Below are positions 22,769 through 31,757 of a stretch of 64,000 bases of DNA, piece after piece. Every line of letters begins with the position of its first letter. The first letter of the stretch is position 1. Location of the stretch: assembly GCA_023375785.1 (NCBI GenBank), contig SZWC01000032.1:426875-490874 (forward strand). Direction: 5' to 3'. Under the pieces are notes generated by a model, which did no database searches, was not told the DNA's origin, and was given only the letters and a program-made list of their open reading frames with translations. Made by a program: the position numbers and the translations under genes. The stretch comes from Penium margaritaceum (taxonomy: Eukaryota > Streptophyta > Zygnematophyceae > Desmidiales > Peniaceae).

Positions 22769-23275
22769 TTATGTCTCCTTCTCCGTCGCTGCTCGCCCAG
22801 CTGCTGCCACCGTTGCCTCCGGAGCCGCTGCCTCATCTGGTGTTGTGGTCTCCTCTTTTGGCCCTCTTTGCGTGGTCTCCTGTACTCCTCCCATTTCTGC
22901 CTCCTTTTCCGCAGCGGTCTTGTCCTCTGGGGTCACTGGTTCCGCCGTAGTCCCTGCCCCTGTGGTTAGCCCCTCCACCACTTGTTCCACTGCCTCCTCC
23001 GCCTTCCGCTTTTGTTCATCCGCCATCCGACGCCAGAGTGTCTGCAGCTGCTTCCGCATGTCGGTGAGCGCGGAGGAGTCGTGGAGATATTCCTGGGCCT
23101 CTTCGATCTCGGTGAGGGTTCGGTTTTTCTCTTCCCGACATACTTCGACGGCCACCCGGGCCCAGTGGCGTACCGCCTCCTCCGTGAGTGCGGTGTTTGT
23201 GTTTTGTAGCGCCTTCCATAATCCTTCGGCTACTGCGGTTGCGGTGCGTTGGCGCTGAGCACCGTCCTGGGTCAT
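22769..23275 (-). pseudogene. Unknown 168-residue frame, helical with an acidic tail
   Basis: The first hundred residues look like one long amphipathic or coiled-coil region (WARVAVEVCREEKNRTLTEI, MRKQLQTLWRRMADEQKRKA). The tail is Glu/Thr/Ala-rich and probably disordered. No catalytic motif is visible. It is collinear with its neighbours at 23315-23941 and 22199-22759 and is probably a segment of the element's polyprotein. A structural (gag-like) role is a guess from composition. Confidence 0.4.
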
Positions 23276-23314
23276 CTCCTAGCAATTGTTGATGGTGCCA
23301 TACCAATGCTCATA

Positions 23315-23941
23315 CTATTGCTCCGCCGCGGAGATGTCCGCCACTTCTTTTGCTGTGTACTGCATTCCCCATCTACTGCCGACGAGCACGACCAGGTAGC
23401 CCCATCTCCAGACCTTTGCCGCTGATTTTCGGTCTTGCAGTTTCATCGTTCCTGCTGGCATGTGCGCGGCATGGTAGATGGTGAGCGCCCTGGCGCGCTC
23501 TTGGAGCAGGTGTACATAGCGGCGCGCGGGGTCTGCGCTTTGGTCACGGCGGACCAGGAACCACCACTTGCGTGCGGCGTTCACGTGGTGGTCTGGGTGT
23601 TCCGTATCGAGAAGTGTCGCCACACCCGCCATGCCCTGCGCCGGGCGGAGGCTGAGGAGGTCGCGGAGTGCCGAGACGAGGCGCTCGGCCCCTGGGGTTT
23701 TCAACAACTGCGCATGTCGTGCTTGCTCCCCAAGGGTAAGAGCAGTTTTGGCGGCGCCCTTCAGGACCACTTGCCAGGCGGGGTTGAAGAGGGAGCTCCC
23801 CACTTGTGCGCGGACTATCTCCGGGAGCTCATTCTGTAGGTGGAGGATGACGCTGCTCACCACATCCAACAGATGGTCAGCTTTTGGCTGGTCTCTGCTG
23901 TCACCAGAGCTCTCCTCCAGGTAAGTCTGCGTACCCTCCAT
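23315..23941 (-). pseudogene. Unknown 208-residue frame after the protease linker
   Basis: Begins MEGTQTYLEESSGDSRDQPK. It contains a helical domain (VVSSVILHLQNELPEIVRAQ), an Arg/Leu segment (AERLVSALRDLLSLRPAQGM), and a Trp-rich end (RKWWFLVRRDQS, KVWRWGYLVVLVGSRWG). The related plus-strand fragment has a matching start, MEGVQTHLDESSRDSGEQPK, at about 31564, also just after a protease and linker. The order protease, linker, this frame is therefore ancestral for the family and not a local scramble. No known domain is recognised. In a canonical Ty3/Gypsy element reverse transcriptase would come next. Confidence 0.5.
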
Positions 23942-23949
23942 GATTGTCC

Positions 23950-24400
23950 CGGCACTACGCAGAGGTTGTGGTGTCCCACGCGCCAGGCTTCCTCTGGAGG
24001 CTGGTGGGAAGGAGGAGTGTGCAGCTGGCGCCGGGGGGCCAAGCGACGCGCCTGCGGATGGTGTTGCTGCTGAGGGTGTGGGAAGGCCTGGTGCCGCAGG
24101 TGCTGCTACTGCTGCCGCGACAGCGCCTGATGGTGTTGTTGCGGAAGGACCTGGTACCGGTGGTACCCTGGGTGATTCTGCTACTGCTGTCGTGGAAGGA
24201 CCTGGTGCCGGAGGTGTCTTAGGTGATGCATCTACTCCTGCCAGGGAAGGGCCTGGTGCCGGAGGTGCCCTAGGTGATGGCGCTACTGCTGCCGCGGAAG
24301 GGCCTGATGCCGGGGGTGTTCCCGGAGTTGCGCCAGGTGAGGCTGCTACTGCTGGTGACGCGGATCGTCCTACGCCAGCCGTGGCTCGACCCGCGGTCTG
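23950..24400 (-). repeat. Low-complexity linker with a 51-bp minisatellite
   Basis: GGAAGGRCCTG recurs at 24143, 24194, 24245 and 24296, exactly 51 bp apart, with the intervening sequence similar in each copy. A 51-bp unit equals 17 codons, so copy number can change without shifting the frame. The segment separates protease from the following frame and encodes a Pro/Ala/Ser/Thr-rich, probably disordered stretch. The plus-strand relative has a comparable Pro/Thr-rich linker at about 30950-31560. Confidence 0.75.
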
Positions 24401-24403
24401 TCG

Positions 24404-24928
24404 TCAGATGGTCTCTCTCGTGGCACCCTCACCCCCGCTGTTCGAAGGCGCGGACCCTGCGCCAGAAGGGCGAGCCACTGCGGATGCTGTGCCGCGGGTG
24501 GCACTAGAGTTATGAGTAATCCGGCGAGTGAGGTGGGTGCCAGAGTTGGGTGGCATGAGGACCATGGGAGAGAGAACGGAGAGCGGGTGAGCTGACTTGA
24601 AGACTGGAGTGAACGATCGATTGCCGAAAGCAGAAGTGAGGCTGAGGATGCCGGCGCCAAGCAATATATCCGCCTGGCATGGCGCGAGCCAGTCGGCCGC
24701 CAGGAGCATGTCATATATGCAGGCGTCGCACACCTGCACGGTGTGCGGTGCATGCACGTTGGCGAAATGGATGGGTAGGGCCACGATCTGCCCGATGGGT
24801 GCATCAATGGCACTGGTGGAGATGGAGAAGCGGAGCCGAGTGGGCGCGATGAGATGGTCGAGGCGCAGGGTGCGGACCATCCGCAGCGCGATGGTGGTGT
24901 GGGTGGCGCCTGTGTCCACGATGGCCAC
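24404..24928 (-). pseudogene. Retropepsin-type aspartic protease of the Gypsy-like element
   Basis: Such proteases work as dimers, each subunit giving one catalytic aspartate, and cut the element's polyprotein. The active-site motif is seen as MAIVDTGATHTTIAL at the start of the frame, followed about 75 residues later by YDMLLAADWLAP, which fits the second conserved hydrophobic-Gly/Ala-Asp segment of the fold. The remaining part (GAGILSLTSAFGN onward) becomes Ser/Thr-rich and runs into the linker. It matches the fragment at 30444-30780 at roughly three quarters of positions by eye. DDI-like or host retropepsin-like proteins are alternatives, but the nearby integrase favours a retroelement. 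Confidence 0.8.
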
Positions 24929-25014
24929 GAACTAGCGACCACACACCCAAACGTGATACCATGCCACGTGGACCTCTGCAGGCGTTGGTAGACCGCAAGC
25001 TTTCCCTTGCAGCG

Positions 25015-25341
25015 CTAGGTGTACCGCAAGGACAATGTAGTCAGGAGATAACAGCCCATAATCAAGACAAGTGCCCAGCTTGGACAGCCACATGGCTGGT
25101 CCTCCTCTGGTTCACCCTTGAAGACGTCAAGTTTTGGGAGAGTGTAACAAGCCTTCGCCGCTGAGTTCCGAGTCAGTTCATGCGGCGGCACCATTTGCAC
25201 GTGTGCCAGTGGCGGGGCCCCCAGGTGGGATCGATGTGCTTGCGCAAGGCCAACTGCCCTAGTACCAGCCGATGGAGCGATTACTGCTCCCCTTGGTCGA
25301 GCATGTCCTGCATCGGTTCCTCCCAGTCCAGAATTCCCCAT
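25015..25341 (-). pseudogene. Gag-like segment, possible capsid start
   Basis: Contains LPKLDVFKGEPEEDQP, which resembles the LPxFxGxxxED opening of Ty3/Gypsy capsid domains. It lies just upstream of the protease in the transcription direction, where gag should be. No complete capsid and no CCHC knuckle can be seen. The call rests on one short motif and on position. Confidence 0.4.
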
Positions 25342-25380
25342 GTGCTGCTTTGCTGAACTCTCTTGTACCCGTACGGTATA

Positions 25381-26268
25381 CTACTTACCTCCATGAGCCA
25401 CCGATCCTTGCCCAGGTCCGACTGAACCACCCGTCACTCGGGGCCTTTGCTGAAGTCTTCCTACCATAGGTGTGGCTGATGTCTTGCTTGTTTGATGATG
25501 AGAGGATGGCATCTTTGACGGGACAGGTGGCACGGTATGTTTGATTGACGGAACCCCTGTTGGGGTGTGCGTGTCTCCCAAGGTTCGTACTTGTCTAGTC
25601 GTTCCGGCCGTAGATGAAGCATTTATACCTCCTTGAGCTGGGACGTCTCGACGGCGTGAGGCACCCAGAACGGATGATGCCTTGCTTGTCTGCTGCTGGT
25701 GTTGGGGTTGTTGTGCTGCTTTTGGGCGACGTGAAGTCATGATGGATCGGCTTTCTCGTTGGGTTTCCCTTGGTCGTTGTCCCATCGCCTCCAAGTTCCT
25801 GTCTACTCGTGGTGGAGACACACCGCTGTCCGAGGCCGGCCTATGAGGATGAATGAATTGGCGAGAGGGGAATGCCTGAGGACGGATGGTAACGGGTTGA
25901 TGCAGGGTGTGTAAATCCTGCATCGAAGGGTGATCCAACGATACATCATCTTCCTCTGCCTGGTGGTCATGGGCATCATCCAAGTCTGCACAATCCCTGT
26001 CATGGGTGACAGAGGGCGCAGGTGAGGACGCCCTTGGGGTGGAGAACTTGAGGTGCCGTGGTGCGTCCTGCGTTGGCGTCATGTCCACTACTTCGTAAAC
26101 GGTCCTTCCCTCTGGCATCATGACCTCATGGAGTAGGACAGGCCCATCATCCGCCTCAAGCTCCTGCTCTTCGTCAGACACATAGTATTCCACCTGCACA
26201 GAATCACGCTGCCCGTATGGGTTGTGCGTGTCGTCTTCTTCTGGATCTTCCTGCGAGGAATTGGTCAA
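25381..26268 (-). pseudogene. Gag-like disordered frame, 295 residues
   Basis: Acidic start (SSQEDPEEDD, YYVSDEEQELEADDG), then a His/Pro/Ser/Gln-rich middle (TSRRPKAAQQPQHQQQ) and a Gly-rich end. Almost the whole frame looks intrinsically disordered. It is the first long frame on the minus strand before the capsid-like motif and protease, so it is probably the N-terminal part of gag. No family signature is visible, and the assignment is by position. Confidence 0.42.
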
Positions 26269-26299
26269 CTGTGCTTGTTGGATAGCCTTCCATTCACGG

Positions 26300-27280
26300 A
26301 GTTCCTCAAGCCGTTACAGGTGGAATTATTCCTCTTTGTTGAGGTCCATCTCTTCTTCTTTGTTGTACAATTGCGGGGACCGATCATCCACTGGATCCCA
26401 CTCAAAGTTAGGGTCCAGTCCCGGAGGATCTTCCGGGCTTCTCTTGTAGCGATGCGCGGGGGCGGCTCGCCTCATCCTTTATTTTGAAGAGACGAAGGGT
26501 ACGGCGGGAATCGTCCTCGCGTCGCCAATGATACTGCCAAATAATTCATTGGCACGATTGCTCTGTCCTTGCGCCTCGTAGGTTGACAGGGGAACACCAC
26601 CGCGGTAAGAGGAATCAGTGGGATTGGGATGACGGGTTGCGTGTAGCGCCTCCCGTCCGATCGAAGATTCGATAACTCCCTCCTTGGAAAACTGCGTTTC
26701 GGATTGTAGACTGATCTGAAGGTACCTGTCACACTCGTCACAGAAAACAAGTGAGTCCTCGCTCACCACACCATTAACACTGTTATACCCTTTTTGCCTT
26801 CGGCCGGAATTTGGTCTGACAGCATGCAGGGATTAGCTCCTTGACTGTGGTTTGCACTGCGCTATCCCAACGGCGGAACTCAATTCCCCTTCCCATCTAC
26901 CTTGTCCTATTCTACTCTTTTACTCCGAATCATTCGATGAATCATTCACCGAATCAACACGGGGCATATGTCACACATGCTTCTTTTCTTGATTAACTCA
27001 CTTCTTCAAGCATACTTCCAATAAATAACAGCATGGTCGTCGTGCCTATCCCAGTAATTATGCTCATTGATTCCAAGTGATTGCTGATGGCCAATCATGT
27101 ATCGGATGGAATAGCATTTACCAAGACAAACTAATTCAAGCAATATGACAAAGGTCGTTCGAAGAATCAAAGCACTTACATTCAATCAAAGATACAGATG
27201 GTCAGCAGATCTGCTCTACTCACACACACACACACACACGCTACTCTATATGTCACCCAGTAAAATACACAAACCATAGG
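26300..27280. other. Non-coding leader or LTR-like stretch, AT-richer
   Basis: No supportable gene. On the minus strand GGCAGTATCA (near 26530) is followed by TTGGCGACGCGAGGACG, reminiscent of the LTR-end plus TTGGCG leader seen in many Ty3/Gypsy elements. TGTTAATGGTGT, the first 12 bases of the whole insert on this strand (28581), occurs again near 26780. The latter could mark another LTR start, but I cannot match a second copy. Short direct repeats GAATCATTC lie around 26927-26950, and a CA-repeat lies at 27221-27239. Confidence 0.35.
27221..27239. repeat. CA microsatellite
   Basis: About nine uninterrupted CA units. A second, shorter CA run lies near 27854-27868. Confidence 0.9.
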
Positions 27281-27284
27281 CCTC

Positions 27285-27722
27285 CTACATCGCCAGATCC
27301 TCGGCTGGAGCTGTTCCTCGCACAAGCACTATGCGGTTTGCACTGCCGTGGTCGTTCGCCCGTGGAGCATGGCGTAACTCCAGTGGACCGTTGGCGTGCC
27401 AACCTACACGGAGATGGTCACGTGCGGGGTCCTCCTCCCGTAGGCGGAATAACTCTCGCTGGTACCGATGGTAGGCTCGGAACGCCTCCGTCTGTTCTTC
27501 AGCTGCCTTTGCGGCACGCCGCCCGACATCACGCGCCACCTCTTGCCAGCTCTCCATGCGGCGGGGCTCGTCGTCGCGAGGAAGTCTCTGCAGCCACGGT
27601 TGCCATAACTGCTCCACGGCTCCACCGGCGGGGTGATGCGACCATTGCATCACTCCCTGAACCGTCCGCGTGCCGAGCCGATGGTGTACATTGCAACAGC
27701 TGCAGATGGCGTAGAAGGTCAC
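27285..27722 (-). CDS. Unknown 145-residue protein with Cys/His-rich start
   Basis: A single uninterrupted minus-strand frame of even composition. The first 35 residues hold clustered metal-ligand types (ICSCCNVHHR, QWSHHPAGG). A Trp-rich turn follows (LWQPWLQRLPRDDEP), then a long charged helix (RRAAKAAEEQTEAFRAYHRY, RELFRLREEDPARDH). I do not recognise the family. A TATA-like CTATAATAGG lies about 170 bases upstream on the same strand. It may be a first gene or leader frame of the composite element or a host exon. A chance frame in GC-rich DNA cannot be excluded. Confidence 0.35.
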   Translation of the reverse strand: MTFYAICSCCNVHHRLGTRTVQGVMQWSHHPAGGAVEQLWQPWLQRLPRDDEPRRMESWQEVARDVGRRAAKAAEEQTEAFRAYHRYQRELFRLREEDPARDHLRVGWHANGPLELRHAPRANDHGSANRIVLVRGTAPAEDLAM

Positions 27723-27890
27723 AGGGGAGTCTCGGGGACCGCGCCTGGAGCTGGGTGGTTGGTGCTCCCGTGGGAACTTAGGACCAGGTCATGATGGCTC
27801 TGTGACGTGCTCCTCGAGAAGCGGCCTTCCCATCCGGAATGGTTACACACCTTCACACACACACACACTCTCCCCGTCCTGACTAAATTT

Positions 27891-27900
27891 CCTATTATAG
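27891..27900 (-). promoter_or_regulatory. TATA-like element
   Basis: On the minus strand the sequence reads CTATAATAGG, followed about 30 bases later by a GA/GT-rich leader and, about 170 bases on, by the 145-residue frame. A candidate core promoter of the insert, supported by sequence and spacing only. Confidence 0.3.
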
Positions 27901-28191
27901 CTTGTCGCGAGACGGGACACGGGTCCCGCTCGACGGTCTGGTTTGACTGAGGGGCAGCAATCTCTCAGTCTGGCCGATGGCTGCCAGGCTGGCCTCCCCC
28001 ACTCGGGTCGAGCAAGGAGTCAGCAGCGTCACTCGCCGGTGGCGAACACCTCCTTGCGAGTTGGGAGCACAGGCGCCCAGCGTCGGTCTTCAGCAATGAG
28101 GTTCAGCGTCTTTGCAGCTCAGGATCGATAGCATTTGCATGAGCAGCTGGGTCTTGTCAGCAGCCGTCCTCTTCTCGTCCTCCTCCTCTTA

Positions 28192-28210
28192 CCCGGCCCC
28201 CCCGCCCCCC
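28192..28210 (-). other. G-quadruplex-prone run
   Basis: The minus strand reads six G, C, seven G, CC, three G. Four G-tracts of three or more with short loops can be drawn. It lies 370 bp inside the insert end. Confidence 0.6.
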
Positions 28211-28581
28211 GCACCGCTCTCCCAATATCCCATCCCGCTGGCTAGCCCCTTTCCGCGACTCGCACATCAAAACGCCATTGGATAAGGCGCCTCGAATACC
28301 GATCCTCTCGAGGTTCAGGTGCAGCTCCGCTGCCATCACGTAAGCCTTGAGCCGCCTTCCTTTCCTCTCGGCATGTCTGGTTGGGTCACGTCGTCCGCCG
28401 CAACGTCCTTCCCCGCGCTTTGTCGCTTCCTGGAATCGAACTGTCCCTTCCCGCAATTTTCTTTCCTTGGTCGAGCGGTCGTTGGATGATTCGTTGACCT
28501 CTCCCCCTTTCCTCCTTTTTGAACACAGGCCCCATCTCCTCCTTCCCCATCCTCCGGTGGATGAACGAAACACCATTAACA

Positions 28582-28695
28582 GCACATCTGCACTGTGATT
28601 GGACACTCTGACCGTGGCTGACTCGTGTTATGATTCGTAGAAGTTAAAGTCACTTGGATACATTTGTGGTCATGGTCAGTGGCACATGCCAACTT
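28582..28695 (+). repeat. Short forward-orientation satellite piece
   Basis: Just over half a monomer in forward orientation, from ACATCTGCACTG to GGCACATGCCAACTT. It then changes to reverse orientation at a shared AACTT (28691-28695): forward units continue CCAACTTTGTC and reverse units read AACTTCTACG, so the junction sits in a 5-bp microhomology. Confidence 0.9.
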
Positions 28696-30170
28696 CTACG
28701 AATCAAAACACGAGTCAACCACGGTCAGAGTACCCAATCACTGTGCACATCTTATATGCATGTCCTTGCAGGTATAAACAGGGCAACTAACCGGTGTCTT
28801 GGCACGGCTATTGTGCGCAATGCCTTGACAAAGGTGGCATGTGCCACTGACCATGACCACAAAGTTTACCAAGTGACTTTAACTTATACGAATCGGAACA
28901 CGGGTCAGCCACAGTCAGAGTGCCCAATCACATTTCAGATGTAATAGGCATGACCTTGCAGGTATAAACAAGGTAAAAAACCGATGGCTTGGCACGGCCA
29001 CTGTGCGCAATGCCTTGCCAAAGTTGGCATATGCCACTGACCATGACCACAAATGTATCCAAGTGATTTTAACTTATATGAATCATAACATGAGTCAGCA
29101 ACGGTCAGAGTGTCCAGTCATAGCGCACATCTAATATGCATGACCTTGCAGGTATAAACAAGGTATAAAGCCGGTGGCTTGGAACGGTTATTGTGTGCAA
29201 TGCCTTGACAAAGTTGGCATGTGCCATTGACCATGACCACAAACTTTACCAAGTGACTTTAACTTATACAAATCGAAACACGAGACAGCCACAGTCAGAG
29301 TCGAAACACGAGTCAGCCATGGTAAGATTGTCCGATCACAGTGCAGATGTACTAGGCATGATTGTGCATGTAAAAAGAAGGTAGAATACTTGTGGCTCGG
29401 TGTGGCTATTGTGCGCAATGCCTTCACAAAGTTGGCATGTGCCACAAACCATGACCACAAATGTATCCAAGTGACTTTTACTTCTATTGATCATAACAAA
29501 AGTCATCCACGGTCAGAGTGTCCAGTCCCAATGCACATGTACTAGGCATGATCTTGCAGGTGCAAACAAGGTCGAATACTGGTGGCTCAGTGTGGGTATT
29601 GTGCACAATGCCTTGACAACGTTGGCATGTGCCACTGACCATGAACACAAACTTTACCATGTGACTTTCACTTCTACGGATTGTAACACGAGTCAGCCAC
29701 GGGCAGAGTGCCCAGTCACAGTGCACATCTAATATGCATGACCTTGCAGGTATGAACAACGTAAAAAACCGGTGTCTTGGCACGGCGATTGTGCGCAATG
29801 CCTTGACAAAGTTGGCATGTGCCACTGACCAAGTATACCAAGTACCTTAAACAGCTATGCATCATAGCATGAATCAGCCACAGTCAGAGTGTCCAATCAC
29901 AGTACAGATATACTTGGCATGACCTTGCAGGTATAAACAAGGTAGAATAGTGGTGGCTCGGTGTGACTATTGTGCACAATGTCTTGAAAACGTTGGCATG
30001 TGCCACAGACCATGACCACGAATGTATCCAAGTGACTTTTACGTCTATTGATCATAACACGAGTCAACCACGGTCAGATTGTCCAATTACAGTAGAGATG
30101 TATAGGCATGATCTTTCAAGTGTAAACAAGGTAGAATACTGGTGCAATACCTTGAAAAAGTTGGCACGTG
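28691..30170 (-). repeat. Satellite array, reverse orientation
   Basis: About eight monomers reading GTTGGCATGTGCCACTGACC on the plus strand. Types alpha and beta are recognisable as reverse complements. It ends near 30170, where TTGGCACGTG passes into AAGTAAAAGTCACTTTG, which is forward orientation. Confidence 0.93.
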
Positions 30171-30300
30171 TATCAAAGTAAAAGTCACTTTGATACATTT
30201 GTGGTCATGGTCAGTAGCACATGCCAACTTTGTCAAGGCATTGCACTCAATTGCCACACCGAGCCACGAGTATGCTATCGTGTTTATAGCAGCAAGCTCA
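30171..30300 (+). repeat. Forward-orientation satellite island within the reversed array
   Basis: About 130 bp of a beta-type unit in forward orientation (GTCATGGTCAGTAGCACATG, then CACACCGAGCCACGAG). It is bounded by the orientation switch at 30170 and the start of the protease-bearing fragment near 30301. Confidence 0.85.
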
Positions 30301-30443
30301 TCCTCCTCACTCACTATAGTACGTGTGCTGCCGCCGCACGTGCATCACGCACCTGGACACCCGCGGCCCTCACTCCCGGACTACCCGCACCATCCGAGGT
30401 GTACGTGTCCTGGTGTTATGTGTGAATATGCGGACGTAAGTTC

Positions 30444-30950
30444 GTGGCCATTGTGGACACCGGGGCTGCACACACCACGATCGCACTCCAGATCGTCCGC
30501 TCGCTCCACATGCAGCATCTCATCCAACCCACCCGACTCCGCTTCTCTATCTCCACCGGTGACATCGACGCGCCGCTCGGACAAATCGCGGGCCTTCCCA
30601 TGCAGGTGGCAAATATACATGCGGCGCACACTGTCCAGGTCTACGATATCCGCACGTATGATATCCTGCTCGCGGCGGACTGGCTCGCACCGCGCCAAGT
30701 GGATATATTGATTGGTGCCGGCATCCTCAGTCTCATTTCCAGTTCCGGCACTCATTCATTTACTCCACTCTTCACTTTACATCGACCCTCTCTCTGCCCG
30801 ACTCTACCCACTTCGGCCTCAGCTCTCACGGGCACTCGACACACTCGACGAGTCACGCGGAGCTCGGCTCTCGCCCGCGGAACCATCGAAATGGCTCGCC
30901 ATCAAGGTATGGGGATCGCGCCTCCGCCCCGGGGGGGTGGATCCTCCCGA
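30444..30950 (+). pseudogene. Retropepsin-type aspartic protease remnant
   Basis: Active-site motif MAIVDTGAAHTTIALQIV, then FSISTGDIDAPLGQI, and YDILLAADWLAPRQVD about 75 residues after the catalytic aspartate, the same layout as at 24404-24928. After GAGILSLIS the sequence becomes Ser/Thr/Pro-rich and passes into the linker. The likely role in an intact element is polyprotein cleavage. It is part of a broken fragment. Confidence 0.8.
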
Positions 30951-31563
30951 CGTCAGCTACGTCGCACTGCTCTTAACACGGGCACGGGACATCGACCGGC
31001 ACGAACACCGACACCACCAGCGGGGGCAGTGGCCCCACAGCGGTCGGGTCCCACGACGAGAACACCACCGGCAAGGGCACAAGCATCACACGCGGCTGCG
31101 GCAGGCGTGCCCCGACCTGGCCCTACGGGAAGAACACCTCCAACACCAGTGACGGCCACACCAGTAGTGGCTACGGCCTCACCACGGCCCAGCCCCGCCA
31201 CTGGGACAACCCCGACACGAACCCCAATGTCAGCAACGGCAATCCCACCGTGGTCCAGCCCCGCAGAAGGAACACCATCACAAGCCATGCCGCCTCCGGC
31301 AAGATCGACATGCTCGTCGCAACAGGGCCCAACCTCAAGCACACCTCCAATGCGGACCTTCAGGCGCGCGGAGCCCGCGGCAGGAGCGACGCAAGCAACA
31401 GCAAGAACAACAGCTATACCGACACCAGCCCTCGAGATGGGGCCCAGGTACTGACCGCCCCAGTGCCTTCCGCGGCGACGACGGCGCTCTCCCACTCGCC
31501 AACGACTTCGCGCGGTAGTCCAACCCGGCAGCCCGCGCGTCCCCTGTTGGGCGCGGGAACGGT

Positions 31564-31757
31564 GATGGAAGGAGTACAGACGCACCTTGACGAAAGCTCG
31601 AGGGATAGCGGGGAGCAGCCCAAGGCAGCCTAGCTGGTGGAAGTTGTGAGCAGCGTCGTGCTCCAACTGCTGGCAGAGTTTCCGGAAGTGATCCGCGCAA
31701 AATTCGCGGATTCACTATTTGACAAAATGTGGCAGGTGGTGCTGAAGGGAGTGGCAA
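31564..31757 (+). pseudogene. Start of the unknown frame that follows the protease linker
   Basis: MEGVQTHLDESSRDSGEQPK and VEVVSSVVLQLLAEFPEVIR match the start of the 208-residue frame at 23315-23941. The segment WQVVLKG is also shared. It is cut by the satellite at 31757. Its value is that it confirms the gene order in a second, independent copy. Confidence 0.7.

Larger units (their letters stand above)
16969..28581 (-). mobile_element. Composite GC-rich insert with a broken Ty3/Gypsy-like element
   Basis: A non-satellite block of 11,613 bp. It begins TGATTCCCCC and ends CCATTAACA. GCACAT stands on both sides (16963-16968 and 28582-28587), but the two flanks belong to different phases of the monomer, so this is not a simple insertion footprint. 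Read on the minus strand the order is: promoter-like region, an unknown reading frame, gag-like frames, aspartic protease, a Pro/Ala-rich linker with a minisatellite, three unknown frames, integrase, an integrase tail, a cysteine-rich multi-finger region, and a CCGCGG-rich end. No reverse transcriptase or RNase H is recognisable. I cannot identify a pair of matching LTRs, so the block may combine more than one insertion. The element is broken in many places and two single-N joins lie inside it. Confidence 0.75.
30301..31757 (+). mobile_element. Fragment of a Ty3/Gypsy-like element (protease, linker, unknown frame)
   Basis: A plus-strand fragment of the same family as the minus-strand element in the large insert. 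In order it shows a retropepsin (from 30444), a Pro/Thr-rich linker (about 30950-31560), and the start of the unknown frame (from 31564), which runs to the satellite junction. No LTR and no integrase are present. Forward satellite lies on its left and reverse satellite on its right. At protein level it matches its relative at roughly three quarters of positions across the protease, so the two copies derive from different subfamilies or old insertions. The fragment is broken. Confidence 0.8.

Noticed and set aside
21910-22836. Arg/Gln-rich 308-residue minus-strand frame
   Set aside because: It overlaps the two better-composed frames at 22199-22759 and 22769-23275 in another phase and shows only biased Arg codons.
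23940-24515. Ala/Gly/Pro-rich plus-strand protein of 191 residues
   Set aside because: It is the complementary shadow of the repetitive linker and protease on the minus strand. Its composition reflects GC-rich repeats.
26479-26769. 96-residue minus-strand frame with FCDECDRY
   Set aside because: One CxxC only. It overlaps the presumed LTR end and leader, and there is no further support.
28157-28606. 149-residue minus-strand frame
   Set aside because: It starts inside the satellite, crosses the insert boundary and is mostly Arg/Gly low complexity.
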